Of a stretch of 64,000 nucleotides of DNA, positions 19,486 through 28,468 are shown piece after piece (the first letter of the stretch is position 1; each line of letters starts with the position of its first letter). The notes beneath the pieces are model-generated. The model did no database searches. It worked only from the letters and a program-made list of their open reading frames with translations, and was not told the origin of the DNA. Source of the stretch: Pleomorphomonas oryzae DSM 16300 (lineage in GTDB: Bacteria > Pseudomonadota > Alphaproteobacteria > Rhizobiales > Pleomorphomonadaceae); NCBI RefSeq assembly GCF_000422965.1, contig NZ_AUHB01000007.1:1-64000 (forward strand). The letters are read 5' to 3'. A program made the translations under genes and the position numbers.

Positions 19486-20627
19486 GCTGCCTCTCCCGCC
19501 TGTCGTCCGGAACCGTCCACGTCCGGCGCCGGCTTTGCCCTCCGGCTAACAACCCTGTCCCACAGGCCAACGATGCCGCGCGGCAGGAATAGCGTCACCA
19601 CCACGAACAAGGCACCGAGCGCATAGAGCCAGATCTCGGGCAAGACGCCGGTGAACCAGGTTTTGCCGAAATTGACGGCCACCGCGCCGATGAGCGGGCC
19701 GATGAGCGTGCCGCGTCCGCCGACCGCCACCCAGATCACCGCTTCGATGGAGGCAGAGGGATCAAATTCGGACGGATTGATGATGCCGACCTGCGGCACG
19801 TAGAGCGCGCCGGCGACACCGGCCATCACGGCGCTGAGCGTCCACACGAACAGCTTGTAGTGCTCGACGCGGTAACCGATGAACCGGGTGCGGCTCTCGG
19901 CATCGCGGATGGCCACCAGCACCTTGCCCAGTTTGGAGCGCACGACCGCCGATGCAACGACAAAGCCGAGCGCCAGCATCAGCGCCGAGGCGGCGAACAA
20001 CGCGGCACGGGTGCCCGGCGCCTGGATCGGAAAGCCGAGGATATCCTTGAAATCGGTCAGGCCGTTGTTGCCCCCGAAGCCCATGTCATTGCGGAAGAAG
20101 GCGAGCAGCAGCGCGTAGGTGAGCGCCTGGGTGATGATCGAGAGATAGACGCCGGTGACACGGCTCCGGAACGACAGCCAGCCGAACAGCAAGGCGATCA
20201 CCCCGGGTACCAGCACCACCATCAGGAAGGCGTACCAGGCCATGTCGAAGCCCTGCCAGAACCAGGGCAGTTCCTTCCAGTTGAGAAACACCATGAAATC
20301 GGGCAGCATCGGGTCGGCATAGACGCCGCGCGCGCCGATCTGTCGCATCAGATACATGCCCATGGCATAGCCACCGAGCGCGAAGAAGGCACCGTGGCCG
20401 AGCGACAGGATGCCGCAATAGCCCCAGACGAGGTCGACCGACAACGCCAGGAGTGCGTAGGTCAGATACTTGCCGCAAAGGGTGAGCTGGTAGGTGGAGA
20501 CATGGAAGGCACTGCCTTCCGGTACCAAGAGGTTGCCCGCCGGGACAAGCAGGGCGAGCACAACGAGCAGGATAACGACGATGCGCCCGCGCCGGTCGAG
20601 GCTATCGACGAGGAATGAAATGATCAT
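19482..20627 (-). CDS. urtC: Urea ABC transporter permease subunit UrtC
   Basis: A 381-residue LivM-type permease with about nine to ten transmembrane segments. The internal GYCGILSLGHGAFFALGGYAMGMYL segment and SRVTGVYLSIITQALTYA are typical of UrtC. It overlaps both urtB and urtD by 4 bases. With UrtB it forms the membrane channel for urea. Confidence 0.92.
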   Translation of the reverse strand: MIISFLVDSLDRRGRIVVILLVVLALLVPAGNLLVPEGSAFHVSTYQLTLCGKYLTYALLALSVDLVWGYCGILSLGHGAFFALGGYAMGMYLMRQIGARGVYADPMLPDFMVFLNWKELPWFWQGFDMAWYAFLMVVLVPGVIALLFGWLSFRSRVTGVYLSIITQALTYALLLAFFRNDMGFGGNNGLTDFKDILGFPIQAPGTRAALFAASALMLALGFVVASAVVRSKLGKVLVAIRDAESRTRFIGYRVEHYKLFVWTLSAVMAGVAGALYVPQVGIINPSEFDPSASIEAVIWVAVGGRGTLIGPLIGAVAVNFGKTWFTGVLPEIWLYALGALFVVVTLFLPRGIVGLWDRVVSRRAKPAPDVDGSGRQAGEAA

Positions 20628-22240
20628 GCTTCCACCGCCCTGCCCTTCAGGGCGAACAGACCTCGCGGCCGCTTCTGAATGAACAGGATGATGGCGACCA
20701 AGAGGATGATCTTGCCGAGCACGGCACCGGCATAAGGCTCCAGCACCTTGTTGGCGACGCCGAGCGTCAGCGCGCCGACCAGCGTGCCCCAGAGGTTACC
20801 GACACCGCCGAACACCACCACCATGAAGCTGTCGATGATGTAGCCACGCCCAAGGTTGGGCGACACGTTGTCGATCTGGCTGAGCGCCACGCCGGCCAGG
20901 CCCGCGATACCCGAGCCGAGGCCGAAGGTCAGCGCGTCGACCAAAGGGGTCCGGATGCCGACGGCGGCAGCCATCTGGCGATTCTGCGTCACGGCCCGCA
21001 TTTCGAGCCCAAGCCGGGTCCGCTTCAATACGGCGATCAGCGCAAGAAATACGGCGACGGCAAACAGGATGATCCAGAGACGCGTCCAGGTGATCTGGAT
21101 GTCGCCCACCGAGAATGAGCCCGACATCCACGAGGGATTGCCGACTTCACGATTGTTGGCACCATAAATCGAGCGCACGGTCTGCTGCAGGATGAGCGAC
21201 ACGCCCCAGGTGGCCAGAAGCGTTTCGAGCGGCCGACCATAGAGCCAGCGAATGACCAGGCGTTCGATCAGAATGCCGGCGAGCGCGGCGGTCAAAAAGG
21301 CAACAGGCAAGGCGATCAGCAGCGAATAATCGAACAGGCCCGGCCAGGAGGTGCGGATGACCTCCTGCACCGTGAAAGTGGCATAGGCGCCCAGCATCAC
21401 CATCTCGCCGTGCGCCATGTTGATGACCCCCATGACGCCGAAGGTGATGGCAAGACCGATGGCAGCGAGCAACAGCACCGAGCCGAGCGACAGACCGTAC
21501 CAGAGGTTCTGGCCGATATCCCACAGCATCAGCCGGCTCTCGATGGCCGCCACGGCCTTGCGGGCGGCATCGCCAACTGCACCTTCGGTGGACGTATAGC
21601 CGGAGAGGAAGCCGAGAGCGTCACGACTGCCGAGATCGGCGATGGCGGCGATGGCAGCCACCTTGTCGGCCTCGGACGCGCTGGAAGCCAGCAGTGCGGT
21701 GGCACGCGCTGCCATCATCATCGCCCGGATATCCGCGACTGTCTCAGTGGCGATCGCCTGATTGAGGACCGGAATAGCAGCGGCGTCGGCCGATTTCATC
21801 ACCGCCTCGGCCGCTGCCCTGCGCACCGCCGGATCGGGGCTGATCAGCGTCAACGCCCCCACTGCCGAAGCAATCGTTCGGCGGATGCGATTGTTGACTT
21901 TGACCTTCTCGACAGTCGCCTTAGGCGCTAGCCCGGCGTCGGAACCGGTTACCGGATCGGTGAGACGAAAGTCCGTGCCAGCCTTGTCGGCAAAGAACAC
22001 CGCGCCATCAGCCTTGCGCACCACCAATTCACCATTGCCCAGACGATCGAGGACAGCCGGTACACGATCGTCACCGCTGGCAGCAAGATTGGCGATGGCT
22101 TTCTCCAGATCGTCGAAGCCGCCTGCCCCAAGTGCGACGATACGGGACGAAAGGTCGGTATCGGCGATGCGGCTGGCGAGTGCCGGCTGAAAGCTGACGA
22201 TCAGCGCGAACAGAATAGTGAAAAGGCGGAAGAAGCTCAT
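20624..22240 (-). CDS. urtB: Urea ABC transporter permease subunit UrtB
   Basis: A 538-residue LivH-type permease. After a signal-like segment (residues 5-22), a ~200-residue extracytoplasmic Ala-rich helical domain precedes the permease part, which begins near NLWYGLSLGSVLLLAAIGLA. This extended form is usual for proteobacterial UrtB. INMAHGEMVMLGAYATF is the conserved permease motif. It follows urtA after 290 bases that contain a strong hairpin, and overlaps urtC by 4 bases. Confidence 0.92.
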   Translation of the reverse strand: MSFFRLFTILFALIVSFQPALASRIADTDLSSRIVALGAGGFDDLEKAIANLAASGDDRVPAVLDRLGNGELVVRKADGAVFFADKAGTDFRLTDPVTGSDAGLAPKATVEKVKVNNRIRRTIASAVGALTLISPDPAVRRAAAEAVMKSADAAAIPVLNQAIATETVADIRAMMMAARATALLASSASEADKVAAIAAIADLGSRDALGFLSGYTSTEGAVGDAARKAVAAIESRLMLWDIGQNLWYGLSLGSVLLLAAIGLAITFGVMGVINMAHGEMVMLGAYATFTVQEVIRTSWPGLFDYSLLIALPVAFLTAALAGILIERLVIRWLYGRPLETLLATWGVSLILQQTVRSIYGANNREVGNPSWMSGSFSVGDIQITWTRLWIILFAVAVFLALIAVLKRTRLGLEMRAVTQNRQMAAAVGIRTPLVDALTFGLGSGIAGLAGVALSQIDNVSPNLGRGYIIDSFMVVVFGGVGNLWGTLVGALTLGVANKVLEPYAGAVLGKIILLVAIILFIQKRPRGLFALKGRAVEA

Positions 22241-22484
22241 GGCATGTCCGTTTCGGCCTGAGACCGCTGAAGCATTCGTTTGACGGTCCGGCGCATCTGA
22301 TCAGCGGAGTCCAAGGATTCGGCTCCGACAATTGCGTCCGCCGATACTTTCGCCCGGAGCATATGTCGGAGCCTAAAGAGAGACCCGTAATCACTTGTTT
22401 GGGATATATTTTTTAAGCGCATATTTGAGGTTCAGCTTATCTGTACGTCATCCAAATGCCGAACCGCTCCGTTGGTCCATCGAT

Positions 22485-22516
22485 CCCGTCCGGGGCCAGG
22501 GGCAGCCCCGGACGGG
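22485..22516 (-). terminator. Strong hairpin between urtA and urtB
   Basis: A perfect 12-bp GC-rich inverted repeat (22485-22496 with 22505-22516, arms CCCGTCCGGGGC / GCCCCGGACGGG) with an 8-base loop lies 14 bases after the urtA stop on the minus-strand transcript. It has no U-run. That fits a 3'-end stabiliser or partial block that keeps the abundant binding protein UrtA above the membrane subunits. The remaining ~240 bases to urtB show nothing else I can identify. Confidence 0.65.
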
Positions 22517-22530
22517 GGGAGTGCGGGTGA

Positions 22531-23823
22531 TCAGGAATTGCCGCCGCACTTGCCCGTGACGACATTGAAGTTGCCGCAGGACAGCGGCTTGCGCCAATCG
22601 GAAATCAGGTCCTTCGAGCCCTCGAGGTAGTCCGACCACTCGTCGCCCACCACGGGTGCCGTCTTCGAGACAATATCGAACTGCCCATTGTCCTGGATCT
22701 CGCCGATCAGCACCGGCTTGGTGATGTGATGGTTCGGCATGATGGTGGCATAACCGCCCGACAGGTTCGGTACGGTGGTTCCAACCAGCGTATCGATTAC
22801 CGTGTCGGTATTGGTGGTCCCGGCCGCTTCCACCGCCTTCACCCAGGCATTGAAGCCGATATAGGTGGCTTCCATCGGGTCGTTGGTGGTGCGCTTATCG
22901 TTCTTGATGAACTTGTGCCAGCCGTCGATGAAGGCGGCATTGGCTTCGCTATCGATCGACTCGAAGTAGTTCCAAGCGGCAAGGTGACCGACCAATGGCT
23001 TGGTATCGATGCCGGCCAGTTCCTCTTCGCCGACTGAGAAGGCGACCACCGGAATGTCTTCAGCCTTGATGCCCTGGCTGGCGAGCTCCTTGTAGAAGGG
23101 AACGTTGGCGTCGCCATTGATGGTGGAGACGACGGCGGTCTTCTTGCCAGCCGAACCGAACTTCTTGATGTCGGCGACGATCGACTGCCAGTCTGAATGG
23201 CCGAACGGCGTGTAATTGATCATGATGTCGTCGGCGGCCACGCCCTTGGCCTTGAGGTAGGCTTCAAGGATCTTGTTGGTGGTCCGCGGATAGACATAGT
23301 CGGTGCCCGCCAGCACCCAGCGCTGAACGCCTTCTTCCTTCATCAGGTAGTCGACGGCGGGAATGGCCTGCTGGTTGGGGGCGGCGCCGGTGTAGAAGAC
23401 ATTCCGCTCCGACTCCTCGCCTTCGTACTGGACGGGATAGAACAGGATCGAGTTGAGCTCCTTGAACACCGGCAGCACCGACTTGCGGCTGACCGACGTC
23501 CAGCAGCCGAACACCACCGACACCTTGTCCTGCGAGATCAGCTCGCGTGCCTTTTCGGCAAACAGCGGCCAGTTGGAAGCCGGATCGACCACCACCGCCT
23601 CGAGTTTCTTGCCGAGTACACCACCCTTCTTGTTCTGCTCGTCGATGAGATAGAGGACCGTGTCCTTCAGCGTCGTCTCGGAAATGGCCATGGTACCCGA
23701 CAGCGAATGCAGCACGCCGACCTTGATGGTGTCGTCGGCAGCGTAACCAGCCATCGTGGAAGCGAGAAGCGCGCCGAGAACGGCAGCAAGCGTCATGCGA
23801 CGCCGATCGAAGATCTGCGACAT
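22531..23823 (-). CDS. urtA: Urea ABC transporter substrate-binding protein UrtA
   Basis: A 430-residue periplasmic binding protein. The N-terminal signal peptide (MSQIFDRRRMTLAAVLGALL, cleaved near GYAADD) contains an RRR that could direct it to Tat or Sec export. KVGVLHSLSGTMAISET and the CWTSVSRKSVLPVFKE segment are strongly conserved in UrtA and distinguish it from amide- or amino acid-binding relatives. It is the first gene of urtABCDE and diverges from a permease-kinase gene across 260 bases. No urease genes lie in the window. Confidence 0.93.
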   Translation of the reverse strand: MSQIFDRRRMTLAAVLGALLASTMAGYAADDTIKVGVLHSLSGTMAISETTLKDTVLYLIDEQNKKGGVLGKKLEAVVVDPASNWPLFAEKARELISQDKVSVVFGCWTSVSRKSVLPVFKELNSILFYPVQYEGEESERNVFYTGAAPNQQAIPAVDYLMKEEGVQRWVLAGTDYVYPRTTNKILEAYLKAKGVAADDIMINYTPFGHSDWQSIVADIKKFGSAGKKTAVVSTINGDANVPFYKELASQGIKAEDIPVVAFSVGEEELAGIDTKPLVGHLAAWNYFESIDSEANAAFIDGWHKFIKNDKRTTNDPMEATYIGFNAWVKAVEAAGTTNTDTVIDTLVGTTVPNLSGGYATIMPNHHITKPVLIGEIQDNGQFDIVSKTAPVVGDEWSDYLEGSKDLISDWRKPLSCGNFNVVTGKCGGNS

Positions 23824-23911
23824 CTGTGGTTCCCCGTTTTTCTGGAGGCCGAGGCCCCTTGCCCCGTCTGGTCCTCACTGCGACTTTCGACCAAGCGAGC
23901 CGGTCGCCCTA

Positions 23912-23927
23912 TACGTCGATTGACGTA
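23912..23927. promoter_or_regulatory. 16-bp dyad in the urtA / sensor-kinase divergent promoter region
   Basis: TACGTC-GATT-GACGTA is a perfect 6-bp dyad with a 4-base centre, 88 bases upstream of urtA and 156 bases upstream of the kinase start. Its size and symmetry suit a LuxR/NarL-type response regulator such as the one encoded at 27440. No sigma-54 element (TGGCAC-N5-TTGC) was found on either strand of the interval. Confidence 0.45.
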
Positions 23928-24083
23928 AGCCGCCGACCGAACCGGCATGAACCCTGCAAACAGACGGAGGAAGGAAGCGATCAGCTCGGCAGACGGGCGG
24001 TGTGATGACGCTTGCGCCGATCCATCTGCCGGAAAAACGAGCAGTCTGCCGCCTAGGGGAGCGTGAAAGGGGAGACGGGGCGC

Positions 24084-27000
24084 ATGGCAGCGCGGCAGCG
24101 CATCATACCAATCCGGCGCCAATACAATCGCTGGGTCGCCGACGAGACGTTGGAAGATTACGCGCTGCGCTTCACAGCCAAATCGGCACGGCGCTGGTCG
24201 CAAGAACGCGTCGCACAGACGGCCATCGGCGCCATTTCCTTCCTGGCACTGGAGGCGATCGGCGGCGCCATCACACTGTCCTACGGCACGATCAACGCCG
24301 TCGCCGCTATCCTCGCCGCCAGTCTCACCATGCTTGTCGTCGGCTGGCCGATTGCCCGCACGGCCGCCCGCCACGGCGTCGACATCGACCTTCTCACCCG
24401 CGGTGCCGGCTTCGGCTACATCGGCTCGACCGTCACATCGCTCATCTATGCGAGCTTCACCTTCATCCTGTTCGCCATCGAGGCGTCGATCATGTCGACG
24501 GCCCTCGAACTGGCGCTCGGGCTACCGCTTTGGGTCGGCTATATCGTCTCCACGTTGGTCGTCATTCCGCTGGTCACCCATGGCATTGCCTGGATCAGCC
24601 GCTTCCAGATTTTGACGCAGCCGATCTGGATCGTCCTGAATATTCTCCCGTTCATCTTCATCGCCTTTTCCGACGGTGCCAGCTTTTCCGACTGGGCGGC
24701 CTTTCCGGGACGGGAGGGAGTGCCGGGCAGCGGCTTCCAGCTCATCGCCTTTGGCGCGGCGAGCGCAGTGATTCTGGCCCTCACCGCCCAGATCGGCGAA
24801 CAGGTGGACTTCCTCCGCTTTCTGCCGGCGCGTCTGCCTGGTTCGGGTCGGCGGCGACGCGTGGCGGTGTTCCTCGCCGGCGCCGGTTGGGTGGTACTTG
24901 GCGTACCCAAGATGATGGCCGGGTCCTTTCTTGCCGTGCTCACATTGTCGAGCGGCGTTCCTATCGAGCACGCCGCAGAGCCGGCACGGATGTATGCCGT
25001 CGCCTTTGGCTACGTGCTGCCCGAGGGCATTTGGCTCTATCTGCTAACGGCCACTTTCGTGGTGGTCTCGCAGCTCAAGATCAACGTGATGAACGCCTAC
25101 GCGGGGTCGCTTGCCTGGTCGAACTTCTTCTCGCGGCTCACCCATAGCCATCCCGGCCGCGTGGTCTGGCTGGTGTTCAACGTCTCTATCGCCCTCTTGC
25201 TGATGGAGATCGGCATCTACCAGGCGCTGGAACAGACGCTGGCCGTATTCGCGATTCTCGCCGTCGCCTGGCTGTCGACCATTTCGGCCGATCTCCTGAT
25301 CAACAAGCCGCTTGGCCTCAGTCCACCCGGTATCGAGTTCAAGCGCGCCCATCTTTGGGACATCAATCCGGTCGGTGTCGGAGCGATGGCCGCAGCCACT
25401 TTGATTGGCCTTCTTGCCCATGTCGGTCTCGCGGGGCCGGTCGTCGAAGCCTTCGCCCCCTTTGTGGCGCTTGTCGTCGCCTTCCTTGCCGCGCTGCTGA
25501 TCGCCTGGTTCACCGGCGGTCGCTTCTATCTGGCTCGCAAACCCCGACGCACCTATGCACTGGCGCCGAATCTGACCTGCTCGGTGTGCGAGCATGACTT
25601 CGAAGCAGAGGATATGTCCTACTGCCCGGCCTATCAGGCGCCGATCTGTTCGCTATGCTGCTCTCTGGATGCTCGCTGCCACGACCGCTGCAAGCCAAAG
25701 GCGCGGCTCGGCGCTCAGATGCAAGCGCTCTTCGGGCACCTGTTGCCGTCGCCATTCGTCGCCGCCGGCGAAACGCGCCTCGGCCGCTATCTTGTGGAGC
25801 TTGGCTTCTGGACCACTCTGTCGGGTCTCATCATGTGGTTCGTCTATCGCCAAGTGGCCGTTGACCATCCGGATGAGGCGGCCCTGGTCGGCCGGACGCT
25901 CGCCGTGGTGTTCTTCGTTTTCTCGGTGGTGATCGGCATCGTCGTCTGGTTCTTCGTGCTGGCCCGCGACTCGCGCGCCGTCGCCGAGGAAGAAGGTGCC
26001 CGCCAGACGCAGGCGCTATTCCAGGAAATCGCCGCCCACAAGCGAACCGATGCCGAGCTTCAGAAAGCCAAGGAAAAGGCCGAAGCGGCCAGCGACGCCA
26101 AGAGCCGTTACGTCATCGGCCTCAGTCATGAGCTACGCACCCCGCTCAACGCGGTACTCGGCTATGCCCAGATTCTCGAACGCGACCCTGCCATTGCCGA
26201 CAAACGACGCAACGCCGTCGGCGTGATTCGTCGCTCCGCCGAGCACCTGTCAGGCCTGATCGACGGCCTTCTGGACATTTCCCGCATCGAAGCCGGTCGC
26301 TTCCGCATCCGGCTGGCCGATGTCCGAGTTCACGACCTCCTGGATCAGGTCGAGGGCATGTTTGCCCTGCAAGCGGAGGCAAGCGGCCTAGCCTTCCGTG
26401 CCAGTCGCGCCGCCGACCTTCCCGCCGTGGTGCGAACCGACGAGAAGCGCCTGCGCCAGATCCTCGTCAATCTCCTCTCCAACGCCATCAAGTTTACCCC
26501 AAAGGGCACCGTGACGCTTACCGTTGACTACCGAAACCAGGTGGCGCGTTTCACCGTCGCAGACACTGGCATCGGCATTCCCAAGGACGATCAGAGCCGC
26601 GTATTCGAGCCCTTCGAGCGTGGCCAGCACGCGGCTTCCACCCAGATTCCCGGCCTCGGGCTCGGGCTCACCATCACCCGCCTGCTGGTCGAAACCATGG
26701 GCGGCGATATCGCCGTCACCTCGACGCCTGGCGCCGGCACCAGTTTCTGCGTCCGCCTGATGCTAGGCGCCGTGGTCGGTGCCGCCGCAGTTGACGGCGA
26801 CCGACCAGTGACCGGCTATACGGGTCCTCGACGCGTCATTCTGGTGGTCGACGACAACGCCGAACACCGCGATATGATGACGGAGATGCTCGCTCCGCTC
26901 GGCTTCACCGTGCTGACGGCTGCCAGCGGCGCGGACTGCATCACTCTCATGGAAACGGCGCAGCCGGACATCCTGTTCGTCGACATCCGTATGCCCGGCA

Positions 27001-27443
27001 TGAATGGCTGGCAGTTGGTCAGCCGGTTAAGAGCGGACAGCGTCAGGACGCCGATCGTCATGTTGTCGGCCAACATCGGTGACGGGGCTATGCCGGCCAG
27101 CGACCTCGGCCACGATGATCTGCTGGCCAAACCTTTTTCGCTCGCCGACCTGCTCGACCGGCTCGGCCGCCATCTCGGTGTAACTTTCCTGGAAACGGCA
27201 ACCAGCGAGGCGGAAATGGCGAGCCCACAGCCAGCGGGACACCCCACGAGGTTCTCCGCGGCCGACATTACAGAACTGAAGTCGCTCGCGGCCATCGGCT
27301 ATGTGCGTGGGCTCGAGGGCAAGCTTGCCGCGCTGGCAGAAACGGATGTCGACCCTGCCACCATCGCAACACTCAGCGCCCATCTTGCTACCTTCGACCT
27401 CACGCGCTTTACCGCCGCCCTCGAGGATATGACCTCGTCATGA
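24084..27443 (+). CDS. NCS1-permease-coupled hybrid sensor histidine kinase / response regulator
   Basis: An 1119-residue fusion (numbered from this ATG). Residues 33-483 are an NCS1/CodB-type nucleobase-hydantoin permease with about twelve helices. A Cys-rich linker follows at 499-536 (Cys 499, 502, 514, 522, 525, 526, 532, 536), then two more helices (573-628) and a coiled coil (633-675). HisKA has SHELRTP with His682. HATPase has NLLSNAIKFTPKG, DTGIGIP and GLGLGLT. A receiver domain (918-1028) has Asp922/Asp923, phospho-acceptor Asp967 and Lys1016, and an ~85-residue tail follows. GGGGAG-type spacing favours this ATG over a GTG at 24063. It overlaps the next gene by 4 bases. Probably senses urea or a purine/pyrimidine compound. 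Confidence 0.88.
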   Translation: MAARQRIIPIRRQYNRWVADETLEDYALRFTAKSARRWSQERVAQTAIGAISFLALEAIGGAITLSYGTINAVAAILAASLTMLVVGWPIARTAARHGVDIDLLTRGAGFGYIGSTVTSLIYASFTFILFAIEASIMSTALELALGLPLWVGYIVSTLVVIPLVTHGIAWISRFQILTQPIWIVLNILPFIFIAFSDGASFSDWAAFPGREGVPGSGFQLIAFGAASAVILALTAQIGEQVDFLRFLPARLPGSGRRRRVAVFLAGAGWVVLGVPKMMAGSFLAVLTLSSGVPIEHAAEPARMYAVAFGYVLPEGIWLYLLTATFVVVSQLKINVMNAYAGSLAWSNFFSRLTHSHPGRVVWLVFNVSIALLLMEIGIYQALEQTLAVFAILAVAWLSTISADLLINKPLGLSPPGIEFKRAHLWDINPVGVGAMAAATLIGLLAHVGLAGPVVEAFAPFVALVVAFLAALLIAWFTGGRFYLARKPRRTYALAPNLTCSVCEHDFEAEDMSYCPAYQAPICSLCCSLDARCHDRCKPKARLGAQMQALFGHLLPSPFVAAGETRLGRYLVELGFWTTLSGLIMWFVYRQVAVDHPDEAALVGRTLAVVFFVFSVVIGIVVWFFVLARDSRAVAEEEGARQTQALFQEIAAHKRTDAELQKAKEKAEAASDAKSRYVIGLSHELRTPLNAVLGYAQILERDPAIADKRRNAVGVIRRSAEHLSGLIDGLLDISRIEAGRFRIRLADVRVHDLLDQVEGMFALQAEASGLAFRASRAADLPAVVRTDEKRLRQILVNLLSNAIKFTPKGTVTLTVDYRNQVARFTVADTGIGIPKDDQSRVFEPFERGQHAASTQIPGLGLGLTITRLLVETMGGDIAVTSTPGAGTSFCVRLMLGAVVGAAAVDGDRPVTGYTGPRRVILVVDDNAEHRDMMTEMLAPLGFTVLTAASGADCITLMETAQPDILFVDIRMPGMNGWQLVSRLRADSVRTPIVMLSANIGDGAMPASDLGHDDLLAKPFSLADLLDRLGRHLGVTFLETATSEAEMASPQPAGHPTRFSAADITELKSLAAIGYVRGLEGKLAALAETDVDPATIATLSAHLATFDLTRFTAALEDMTSS

Positions 27444-28306
27444 CCCAAACCCGCGACACCGTGCTCATTGTCGATGACAGTCCCGAGACGCTTGGCTTCC
27501 TTACCGAGGCAATGGAAGCCGAGGGCGTTACGGTGCTGGTAGCCACCTCCGGTCGTCAGGCGCTTGCCATCGCCCTTCGCGTGACTCCGGATGTTGTGTT
27601 GATGGACGCGGTGATGCCGGAAATGAATGGCTTCGATGCTTGTCGGTCGCTGAAGGCCATGCCGGCGCTCGCCCACGTACCGGTGATCTTCATGACCGGA
27701 TTGAGCGAAACCGAACATATCGTCCACGGCCTTGCCTCCGGCGGCGTGGACTATCTCACCAAACCGATTGATCTTGACGAGCTCAGGGCTCGCATCCGCG
27801 TCCATCTTGCCAACGCGCGTGCCAGTCTTTCGGCGCAGACCGCGCTCGATGCAGCCGGGCGGCATTTGGTGGCGATTAGCCCAGAGGGCCGTATCGTCTG
27901 GGCAACCCCGCAGGCGAATCGACTGATCGATGATCTCGGCATTGCCGGTGCAATCGAGGCGGCGGCGGCAAATGGCGACGGGCCTTTGGAGGTGACGGTA
28001 CCGAACGCTTCACCGTTCCTCCTTGTTCCGGTGGGCACAGCTGGACCGGGCGAGCGGCTCTACCGACTCGGTCGTAGCGAAGCAGGCGAAACCGATCTTT
28101 TGAAATCTCGCTTCGGTATCACCGCGCGCGAAGCCGAAGTGCTTCTATGGATCGGTCGCGGCAAAACCAACAAAGACATTGGGGAGATCCTTGGCCTTTC
28201 ACCGCGCACCGTCAACAAACACCTCGAGCAGATCTACGCCAAACTCGGTGTCGAGAACCGTGCGTCAGCGGCGTTGAAGGCGGCCGATGCGCTGCATGGA
28301 GGATGA
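27440..28306 (+). CDS. Response regulator with LuxR-type DNA-binding domain
   Basis: A 288-residue regulator. The N-terminal receiver has Asp12/Asp13, phospho-acceptor Asp56 (VVLMDAVMPEMNG), Thr86 and Lys108. A ~100-residue middle region, perhaps a degenerate PAS-like linker, leads to a C-terminal LuxR/GerE helix-turn-helix (ITAREAEVLLWIGRGKTNKD, RTVNKHLEQIYAKLG). It overlaps the permease-kinase gene by 4 bases and is its cognate output. The adjacent urt operon and its own operon are the likely targets. A GGCGG/CCGCC hairpin at 28361-28379 follows the stop but has no U-run. Confidence 0.9.
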   Translation: MTQTRDTVLIVDDSPETLGFLTEAMEAEGVTVLVATSGRQALAIALRVTPDVVLMDAVMPEMNGFDACRSLKAMPALAHVPVIFMTGLSETEHIVHGLASGGVDYLTKPIDLDELRARIRVHLANARASLSAQTALDAAGRHLVAISPEGRIVWATPQANRLIDDLGIAGAIEAAAANGDGPLEVTVPNASPFLLVPVGTAGPGERLYRLGRSEAGETDLLKSRFGITAREAEVLLWIGRGKTNKDIGEILGLSPRTVNKHLEQIYAKLGVENRASAALKAADALHGG

Positions 28307-28468
28307 GGAACACGGGTGGCATGCCGAGCCGACGGAATGACCTCTCTAAGCCATTGTTTTGGCGGTAAAGCTTTCCGCCTAAAAGCCAGCAACTTTCGAG
28401 ATACATCCCCTAGCTCGCCGCCAACGAAATCGCTAAAGTGCCGCCGTCATTCAGGAGGATCGCCAAGC

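Noticed and set aside
23824-24083. Search for a sigma-54 promoter ahead of urtA
   Set aside because: No TGGCAC-N5-TTGC match was found on either strand, although nitrogen control would make one plausible.
28357-28384. GGCGG/CCGCC hairpin after the response regulator gene
   Set aside because: The stem is only 5 bp plus weak AT pairs, and there is no U-run in either direction, so it is not listed as a terminator.
28316-28468. N-terminal extension of the O-antigen ligase frame
   Set aside because: The extra residues are Ser/Arg/Pro-rich and unlike the family. A GTG with AGGAGG at 28453-28458 gives a better start at 28469.
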